64,000 bases of DNA, from the NCBI GenBank assembly GCA_025200525.1, contig CM045758.1, forward strand, positions 3,774,706-3,838,705, written 5' to 3'. Below, in pieces: positions 55,948 through 64,000 of the stretch. Positions within the stretch are counted from its first letter, which is position 1. Each line of letters begins with the position of its first letter. The notes under the pieces were generated by a model. That model saw only the letters and a program-made list of their open reading frames with translations. It had not been told where the DNA came from and did no database searches. This stretch comes from Camellia lanceoleosa (lineage: Eukaryota > Streptophyta > Magnoliopsida > Ericales > Theaceae). Position numbers and translations under genes: made by a program.

Positions 55948-58900
55948 CTAGCATATGTCCGTGCCTAAAGGCACAGTGTAAATAATATAAGGATTAGAAT
56001 ATGATTGTAATCCCAATACTATTTAAATTTATTTTTTAATTTGATAAAATCTTAAATTTATTATAAAATTTTGAAGTTCTCACAAAAATTCGTTTTTGTT
56101 TATATAATAAATAGCTAGATAGATAAATGTGCCTAGCATACATATAATTTCCACGGGTAAACATACAATACTGCTTTTGCTTATATAATTATATGGAAAT
56201 TGTATGTACGCTCGTAATGTTTTAGTGTATTACGAGTATACATACATTGTGTAGAAATATGTGTAAAATATATTGAACAAAAAGGAGAAAATTAAAAATT
56301 AAAAAAAAAGAGAGAAAAATAAAACAGGAGAAAATAAAAAAAATAAAAAGAAAAGAGAAAAGAAGGCAGGATAATGGGATCATGGAAGGATGAGTGTGAG
56401 AAAAAGAAAAAGTAATGTGAGAGAGAGAGAGAAGCAAGAAAGAAGAAATTGTATATGTAGAACATTTTTTGAAAAATATATTTCAGTCATTATTTTATAA
56501 TTTGAACAGATCTGAGCATCCAAATGTCCTAATAAGACAAAAATATATTGAAGATTCAAAAACCGTCCTGCTTTATTCAAATATATTGAAGATTCATATG
56601 ATGTCTAAATTTACGAAGTCTATCAGATATTCAATATATTTAAAAATAATAATTAATTGTTCAAATTCATTTAATTTGTGAATTAAAAAATTCATTAATA
56701 AAATCTCCACTACACACAGTAAAATCTGACTCCTAATTCTGGGATCGTAGACTTTTCTATATCATATGAATAAAAATATGTGAACAAAAAGGAGAAAATA
56801 AAAATTAAAAAAAAACAAATAGAGAGAAAAATAAAAATGGGAGAAAATAAAAAAAAATTAAAAAGAGAGAGAAAGGTGGGATCATGGAATCATAAAAGGA
56901 TGGGTGAAAAAAGGAAAAAGTAAGAGAGAGAAGCGAAAAAATAGAAAATGTACATGTATGATATTTTTTGAAAAGCATATCTCAACCGTTGTTTTATAAT
57001 TTGAATAGATTTGAGCCGTTCAAATATCCTAATAGGACAAATGTGTATAGGATAAATTCAAAAACCATCATGTTTTATTATATAGATGTTGAAGGTTTAT
57101 ATGAGGTCTAAATTTATGAAGTCTATCAAGTATTCAATATATTTAAAAATAATAATTAATTGCTCAAATTCATTTAATTTCTGGACTAAAAACTTAATTA
57201 ATTTAATCTCCACACACAGAGTAAAATCTGGCTTCTAATTCTAAGATCGCAAACTTTTCCATATAATATGAATAAAAATAAGTAAAGAAAAATAAGAAAA
57301 TTATAAATAAAAAAAAAACAAATAGAGAGAAAAATAAAAATAGGAAAAAATAAAAAAAATAAAAAAAGAGAGAGGAATGTGGGATCATAGGATCATAGAA
57401 GAATAGATGAGAAATGGAAAAAGTAAGAGACAGAGAAGCGGAAAAATAGAAAATGTACATGTACGATATTTTTAAAAAAATATATATCTCAGCCGTTGTT
57501 TTATAATTTGAATAAATCTGAGCCGTCCAAATGTCCAAGTAGGACAAATGTGTGTAGGACAAATGCAAAAACCATCATACTTTATTATATAGATGTTGAA
57601 AATTCATATGAGGTCTAAATTTATGAAGTCTGTCAAGTATTCAATATATTTTAAAATAATAATTAATTGTTAAAATTCATTTAATTTGTGGACTAAAAAA
57701 TTTATTAATTTAATCTCCACCACACAAAGTAAAATCTGGTTTCTAATTCTGGTATCGCAAACTTTTCTATATAATATGAATAAAAATAAGTGAACAGAAA
57801 GGAGAAAATAAAAAAAAATTAAGCAAATAGAGAGAAAAATAAAAATGAGAGAAAATGAAAAAAATAAAAAATAAAAAAGAGAGGAAGGTGAGATCATGGG
57901 ATCATGGAAGGATAGGTGTGAAAAGGAAAAAATAATAGGAAAAAGTAATAGAAAATATATATATATAGGATATTTTTTGAAAAATATATCCCGGCCATTA
58001 TTTTATAATTTGAATAAATCGGAGCTGTCTAAATATCCTAGTAAGACAAATATGTATAAGACAAATTCAAAAACAATCCTTCTTTATTATATAGATGCTG
58101 AAAATTCATATGAGATCTAAATTTACAAAATCTATCAGATATTCAATATATCTAAAAATAATAATTAATTATTCAAATTCATTTAATTTGTGGATTAAAA
58201 AATTCATTAATATAATCTCCACTACACACAGTAAAATCTAGCTTCTAATTCTGGGATTGCAGACTTTTCCGTATCATATGAATAAAAATATGTGCACAAA
58301 AAGAAGAAAATAAATATTAAAAAAAAAAATAGAGAGAAAAATGAAAATGAGAGAAAATAAAAAAATAAAAAAAGAGAAAGGAATGTGAGATCATGAGATT
58401 ATAGAAGGATGACTGAGAATAGGAAAAAGTAAGAAAAAAAAGCGAGAAAATAGAAAATGTACATGTAAGATATTTTTTGAAAAGTATATCTCAGCCGTTG
58501 TTTTATAATTTGAATAGATCTGAACCGTTCAAATGTCCTAGTAAAATAAAATGTGTATAGGATAAATTCAAAAACTATCCTGCTTTATTATATAAATGTT
58601 GAAGATTAATGTGAGGTTTAAATTTGCGAAATCTGTCAAATATTAATATATTTAAAAATAATAATTAATTGTTACATTTAATTTGTGGATTAAAAAATTC
58701 ATTAATTTAATCTCCATTACACACAGTAAAATTTGACTCCTAATTCTAGGATTGCAGACTTTTCCATATAATATGAATAAAAATAAGTGAACAAAAAAAA
58801 GAAAATAAAAATATAAACAATTAGAGAGAAAAAGAAAAATGGGAAAAAATAAAAAGAAAAGAGAGAGGAATGTGGGATGATGGGATTATAGAAGGATGAG

Positions 58901-59581
58901 TAAGAAAATGAAAAAGTAAGAGAGAGAAGCTGGAAAATAGAAAATGCACATGTAGGATATTTTTTGGAAAATATATCTTAACCATTATTTTATAATTTGA
59001 ATAGATCTGAGCCGTCCAAATGTCCTAGTAGGACAAATGTGTAGGACAAATTTAAAACTATCCTGCTTTATTATATAGATGTGGAAGATTAATATGAGGT
59101 CCAAATTTATGAAGTCAATCAAGTATTTACTATATTTTAAAAATAATAATTAATTGTTCAAATTTATTTAATTTGTGGACTATAAAATTTATTAATATAA
59201 TCTCCACTACACAGTAAAATTTGGCTTCTAGTTATGGGTTCGCAGACATTTCCATAAAATATGAATACAAATAAGTGAACAAAAATGAGAAAATAAAAAT
59301 ATAAACAATTAGAGAGAAAAATAAAAATGGGAGAAAATTAAAAAAAAATAAAAAGAAGAGAGAGAGGAATGTGGGATCATGAGATTATAGAATGATGAGT
59401 GAGAAAAGTAAAAAGTAAAAGAGAAAAGCGGGAAAATAGAAAATGTACATGTAGGATATTTTTTGAAAAATATATCTCAGCCATTGTTTTATAATTTGAA
59501 TAGATCTGACCCATCCAAATGTCCTAGTAGGACAAATGTGTGTAAGACAAACTTAAAAATCATCCTGCTTTATTATATAGA
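55948..59581 (-). mobile_element. Non-autonomous Helitron with internal tandem units
   Basis: On the minus strand the element starts TCTATATAATAAAGCAGG (59581 leftward). It ends with the hairpin GTGCCTTTAGGCAC (55961-55974) a few bases before the terminal CTAG (55948-55951). The bases outside are A at 55947 and T at 59582 on the plus strand, the A|T target expected for Helitrons. No Rep/helicase ORF is present. Almost all of the interior is an array of about seven 500-bp units. Confidence 0.75.
56070..59581. repeat. Seven ~500-bp tandem units, each ending in the Helitron 5' terminus
   Basis: CTTTATTATATAGATG-type words recur near 56571 (degenerate), 57072, 57580, 58082, 58583, 59066 and 59568, giving spacings of 501, 508, 502, 501, 483 and 502. 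Each unit has the order: CTCCACTACACACAGTAAAA, a purine-rich AAAAATAGAGAGAAAAATAA tract, a GTGAGAAAnG...AAAAAGTAAGAGAGAG tract, TATATCTCAGCCGTTGTTTT, and the terminus-like word. Short pyrimidine-rich ORFs on the minus strand are compositional artefacts. Confidence 0.88.
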
Positions 59582-59582
59582 T

Positions 59583-59904
59583 ATGTGTTATAAAAGAATA
59601 AAATTAATTTTTATTTTAATTATTTATTTTCATAATCTTATCCTTATTGTTGTATAAAAGTTTTACTTGAATACTTATATATAATAAATTTAGTTATATT
59701 CTTTGTTTATTTTGATAATTTTAGCTCTATTGTGTTATAAAAGTGTAATTATTGTGACATCTCAAATATTTAATTAAACATCATGTTAAAAAAATATAAT
59801 AATAGTAAAGTAAAATATTTAATGTTATGATTGGATGTGTTAAAGTGTAATTTAATTGGGGACTATATATTTATCAAAAAAAAATAATATATAATTATTT
59901 TATA
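59583..59904. other. AT-rich spacer
   Basis: No recognised feature. TGTGACATCTCAAATA near 59754 could be an LTR start belonging to the adjacent palindrome's left arm, but the right arm has no matching end. Confidence 0.35.
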
Positions 59905-60971
59905 AATTGAGTCAAAGTGCAATCAAACTTAAGAAGGAAAAAAAGGCATACTTTGAAGATAAGTATCAGCTTAATGGATAAGGATTTGGAATAAGGCAAG
60001 TGTCTGCTCTGGGGGCATTGTTGTGACGGCTTGCCACCCTAAGAGTTGAAGGCAAATAAAAAAATTAAAAAAAATACTGGAAAGGAAGGGAATTAGCAAG
60101 TAAAGGAACCCTCCAATGACGGAAAATAACAGCGGGAAGTTGATATCAAGGTGACTAATATTATATCTTTAATTATTATAAAATATTTTATGTATATTTT
60201 GAGTTATCATGATTCATTTTAAGTAATTTATGTCTTATAAATTATATTCATATTTCAATTATGTTAATGCTTGTATAAACCTTATTTACTTAAATTGAAA
60301 TTTATGGATATAATTGTTTAAATTTTGAAATTTATTGGGTAATAATTTGATAAATATTTATTTTGTGAGTACCACTACGGGAATCCTAGGCTTTGATGAC
60401 TTAAATAATCATTGGCGGTCACTTGGCCTTCTGTTTGTCATGAATCCATTGATCTTTCTTCAAATTACTATTTTTGTGACTTCTGTTTTATTCTGTACCA
60501 TGGTTATAATTATTTTATTTATATTCTGAAAATCATTTATGTTATTTAAACTTATTTGTTCAGCTCTAATTAAAATAATGCACAATGTTTTAGCTTAAAT
60601 AATTATTCGTAGTGATTTTGTGCCCTATATTCTTAATATAATATTTCTCACTCTACTATGTGTTTATAATTGTTATTCCCTTTTAGATGATGACGTGTAA
60701 GGAAAAGTGGTAATCTCGTAGCACATGATCTAATGTGGTCATTTTATTTTTTGTAATAATTATCTGTCACCGCGAACAAAATAATAAAAACTCGATGGGT
60801 ATATTTCCTTTTATTAAATTAGTAGAATAAGTAATGAAGTTAATTATCTATTTCATTATTTTATTACTTTCATTCTACCCTCCGCCTACGCCACTTAATT
60901 TGTTAAAATTATAATTAATTAACAAGTTACGATTCCAGTTCTAAGCAATCAGGATTGGATCGTGATAAAGG

Positions 60972-60983
60972 TAGTACCAGAGC
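60972..60983 (+). other. PBS-like site (tRNA-iMet type), left arm
   Basis: TAGTACCAGAGC, two changes from TGGTATCAGAGC, four bases after the LTR end CGTGATA. Confidence 0.7.
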
Positions 60984-61584
60984 AAAGTTAAAAACAAAAT
61001 ATATACATATATAGCTAGAGATTAATATTTGTTTGCACCGTAGTTAATTGTTATGTGTTGTAGGGATGTCCGAGCAAATTCTCCGTGAGGCATTTTTGAA
61101 TGAGCTCGAAAGTTTGAGTCTAGAAAGAATGTTAGGAGAACATTACGCCCCTAGCCCGCCGGAAGGATGAGGAGACTCCGAGGACATAGTCAGACAACTA
61201 AATCTGGGCCTTGACCAGTTGATGGGTCAACCGATATATCTACAGGCTGATCTTCATAATTTGGTGCCTGCAGATAATTTGTCTCCATGATAGATATGTC
61301 AAATTATCAAGATCGGCTTATAGATATATCGGTCAACCCATCAGTTAGTCAAGGCTTGGGTGTAGCTGTTTGACTATGTAGAAATCTCCCTATCCTTCTA
61401 GCGAGGCGGGGGCGTGATGTTCTCCTAAGATTCCTTCCAAACTCAAACTTTCGAGCTCATTTCAGAATGCCTCATTGAGAATTTGCTTGGACATCCCTAC
61501 AATACATTACAATTAACTATAGTACAAATAAATATTTATCTCTAGATATATATATATATGTATATGTATTTTGTTTTTAATTTT

Positions 61585-61596
61585 GCTCTGATATCA
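61585..61596 (-). other. PBS-like site (tRNA-iMet type), right arm
   Basis: Minus strand TGATATCAGAGC, one change from TGGTATCAGAGC, four bases after the LTR end GGGCCGTGACA. Confidence 0.78.
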
Positions 61597-62365
61597 CCTT
61601 TGTCACGGCCCAACCCTGGTTGCTTAGGTTGAAATCATAACTTGCTAATTAATTCTAATTTTAACAAATTAAGTGGTGCAGACGGAGGTAGAATGAAAGT
61701 AATAAAATAATGAAATAGATAATTAACTTCATTACTTATACTATTTTAATAAAAGAAAATACACCCATCGAGCTTTTATTATTTTTTTCTGCGATGACAT
61801 AATTATTACAAAAAACAAAATGACCCAGTCATGTGCTAGTCTTATTATACGAGATTACCACTTTTCCTTACACGTTATGATCTGAAAGGGAATAACAACT
61901 ATAAGCACATAGCAGAGTGAGGAATATTATATCAAGAGTATAGGGCACAAAATCACTATAGATAATTATTTAGACTAAAATATTATACATCATTTAATTT
62001 GAGTTGAACAAATAAGTTTAACTAGCAGCAGTGATTTCCATAATATAAATAAAGTAAATAAAATTACGGTACAGAACATAATAAAAATCACAAAAATGAC
62101 AATTAGAACAAAGGTCAATAATTCATGACAAACATAGAGGCTTCCTTTACTAGCTATTTCCCGTCATTTCCAGTATTTTTTTTTATTTTTTTATTTGCCT
62201 TCAACTTTTCAGCGTATCCTCCCTATTAGGCAAGCCGTGCGCTTCAAGCTAGAAGAATGCCCCCATATCAGACACATGCCTTATCCATTAAGCTCATACT
62301 TATCTCCAAAATGTGCCCTTTTTTTGGCTTAACTTTAGGTTTAATTACAGTTTGGTCAAATTCTT

Positions 62366-63457
62366 AGCAATCAGGTTGAGTATAATATATATATATATAT
62401 ATTAAATTACAGATAATAAAATAAATTCATTTTTACATTAAAAATAATAGTTAAATAAGAAAGAGAATTAATTATATAAAATTAAAAGTGATTCTAATTA
62501 TTTATTTTTATTTTTATTTTTATATTTATTTTGAAAATAAAAATACGTAAAATAGAACCATATAAAATTTATTTAAAATATGTTGTGATTGGATTAAGAA
62601 GAAAATATATAAATTAATTATGTAGAGTATTAATATTTTTCTTTAATATTCTTTTTGAATTATTCATACATATTGTATATAGATATATAAAAATTAAATT
62701 AAATATAAATGTTTTGTAATAAATAATTTCATATCAAATAAAAAAATAAATATTAAGACATCAATCAAATAGATAAAAAAATAAAAAATATAAATGAAAA
62801 TGAAAATTAATTTAATTCGTGTGATATACATAATTAAAAGCATTCTGTGTTATTTATTTATTTATATATTGAGATAATTTTTTTTTAAATATCATAATAA
62901 TTAAATTAAAATATCAATTATATAAAAGAAATTTGACAATGACAAAATTAAATACAGGATAAAAAATCTATAAAAAATAAGTATTTATCTAATAGAGTTC
63001 ATATAAAATTAGTTATTATAATTGAAATTGAATTTATATAAAACTTTATATATAAATGAACAAATATACTAATGAAACTTTTTTTAAAAAAAAGTATAAT
63101 TCTAGAGCGTACCAAAATGTGTCACCTAAATAAAAAAATAATAATAATTTTTAATAATATATATAATATTTTTAATAAAAAAAAACTAATATTTTAAGAT
63201 AATAAAAAATAAAATAAGACGGTAATATTTTGTGATGGTACGATTATTTTAAGTAGGGTCAATAAAACTTGGGGGATTTGGTGATAGTCTTATTGTCAAA
63301 TTTATCTTTCAAAACGATAAGAATTATATAGATACTTGCAAAACGCATTAATATTTTAAAATTTGTTTCTTTTACTATACTACTCTCATATCTATCAGAT
63401 CTTCTATTAAACCATTCTCACAGTGTATTTCAAAGTAAAATTTTATTTTGAATCATA
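62366..63457. other. AT-rich intergenic DNA
   Basis: Very AT-rich, with (AT)n runs near 62388-62401 and 63165-63190. No gene recognised. Confidence 0.5.
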
Positions 63458-63520
63458 GTAAATTTTACTCTGATTCAGAGTAAAATTTTACTCTGAAAGT
63501 ACATTTTTACTATGATTTAA
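63449..63520. repeat. Short foldback around TCTGATTCAGA
   Basis: TAAATTTTACTCTGA and TTCAGAGTAAAATTTTA pair at 63459-63490. An outer pair AATCATAGTAAA/TTTACTATGATT extends the foldback. Could be a MITE remnant. Confidence 0.6.
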
Positions 63521-63870
63521 GGAGAGTATCCACTTTAAATCATACTAAGTGTCATGTATTAATAACTTTGCAGGTTTGGTTGCTAAGAAAAATACAGAAA
63601 CATAATAAGAAAACCAAATATAGTATTATCCTCACTGTTGTTTTGATATTTAAATGATCAATTTTTCAACTTTTCCCTCATTCGCATGGGAACCAAACAG
63701 AAAATAACATCAAAGTCAATAATCAACAAACACAAACAACACTTTGAAACATGTATATATATATATATATATATTCACATGCAACTGATACACATGTAGA
63801 TAGAGGAATATATGTACATACATATATATGTAGTATAGAATCAGATCTCCAAATCTCCTTCTCAAAACCT

Positions 63871-64000
63871 TATAAACATCAATGAAATAAGATTTAAGAT
63901 TAGAATTTCAACAATTAGACAAATATAAGACCTTGATAAAATACACCTTCCAAATTTCCTTATCCGAAGAAAGAGATCAGCGATGGTAAGATCTGCGAAC
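63871..64000 (+). other. Possible promoter and first codons of a gene running off the window
   Basis: TATAAA at 63871-63876 is followed 107 bp later by ATG (63983) in the context CAGCGATGGTA. The six visible codons read MVRSAN, too few to assign. The (AT)n at 63751-63773 and a pyrimidine-containing leader are compatible with a plant 5' region. Weak inference. Confidence 0.3.

Larger units (their letters stand above)
59905..62365. repeat. Large imperfect palindrome: two head-to-head LTR-PBS-leader segments
   Basis: The left arm (about 59905-61264) pairs with the right arm (61301 to about 62365) around a 36-nt spacer, for example GGGTCAACCGATATATCTA against TAGATATATCGGTCAACCC. In each arm an LTR-like part ends next to AAGG and a tRNA-initiator-Met PBS: left TAGTACCAGAGC (60972-60983), right TGATATCAGAGC on the minus strand (61585-61596); the canonical form is TGGTATCAGAGC. 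Both then enter the same leader, including ATGTCC(G/A)AGCAAATTCTC. So two retroelement 5' ends face each other. The left arm has about 300 extra bases (60113-60420) that the right arm lacks. Arms differ by many substitutions. Confidence 0.82.

Noticed and set aside
56222..57897. Phe/Leu/Ser-rich minus-strand ORFs resembling membrane proteins
   Set aside because: They arise from the purine-rich tract of each 500-bp Helitron unit read in antisense; repeated and not conserved as protein.

Overview
This window is a plant nuclear chromosome segment, most likely from a eudicot with a repeat-rich genome. It carries one apparently intact gene, the nuclear psaE gene for photosystem I subunit IV (32116-34031, three exons). 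Almost everything else is nested transposable elements: Ty3/gypsy elements with Tat/Ogre-type gag, plant-type PBS sites and antisense ORFs, plus solo LTRs, a CACTA end and a Helitron. No bacterial, organellar, tRNA or rRNA signals were seen. Species cannot be named from the sequence.

Layout. (1) 1-14323: the 3' part of a degenerate Ogre/Tat-like LTR element (broken gag, long non-coding interior with several tandem arrays, about 4.2 kb terminal LTR). A complete 4.35 kb non-autonomous gag-only LTR element (1868-6214, minus strand, TSD TGCTC) is inserted in it. (2) 14324-17063: right part of a CACTA transposon carrying exon fragments of four unrelated cellular genes (Raf-like kinase, glutamate dehydrogenase, ribosomal protein L3, proteasome RPT4), followed by CACTA subterminal repeats and a terminal inverted repeat. 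(3) 17064-31240: host DNA with a tandem duplication of about 300 bp. Its second copy is split by a 2449-bp solo LTR (17813-20261) and by a full-length 10.85-kb Tat-type element (20309-31159, minus strand) with an antisense spliced ORF. (4) 31165-35476: gene island with psaE. (5) 35482-49841: a 14.4-kb Tat-type element (plus strand, TSD CTTTT) that has itself received a 1.08-kb insertion in gag and a 2452-bp solo LTR (TSD GTTTC). (6) 49842-55312: a roughly 800-bp x4 AT-rich tandem array, interrupted near its end by a third, related solo LTR (TSD ATATT). (7) 55948-59581: a minus-strand Helitron (A|T target, CTAG end with hairpin) built mostly of about seven 500-bp tandem units. (8) 59905-62365: a large imperfect palindrome made of two head-to-head LTR + tRNA-Met PBS + leader segments. 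(9) 62366-64000: AT-rich DNA, a small hairpin, and a possible gene start at the right edge.

The retroelement ORFs all carry stops, frameshifts or deletions, and nearly all readable nonsense codons are explained by single C-to-T or G-to-A changes, as expected of old methylated copies. Most notable are the four-gene CACTA collage, the Helitron whose repeat unit re-creates its own 5' terminus, the palindromic pair of retroelement 5' ends, and the clusters of the 10-bp palindrome CGCTCGAGCG in three independent solo LTRs. All assignments come from reading the sequence and translated frames; no database search was possible.
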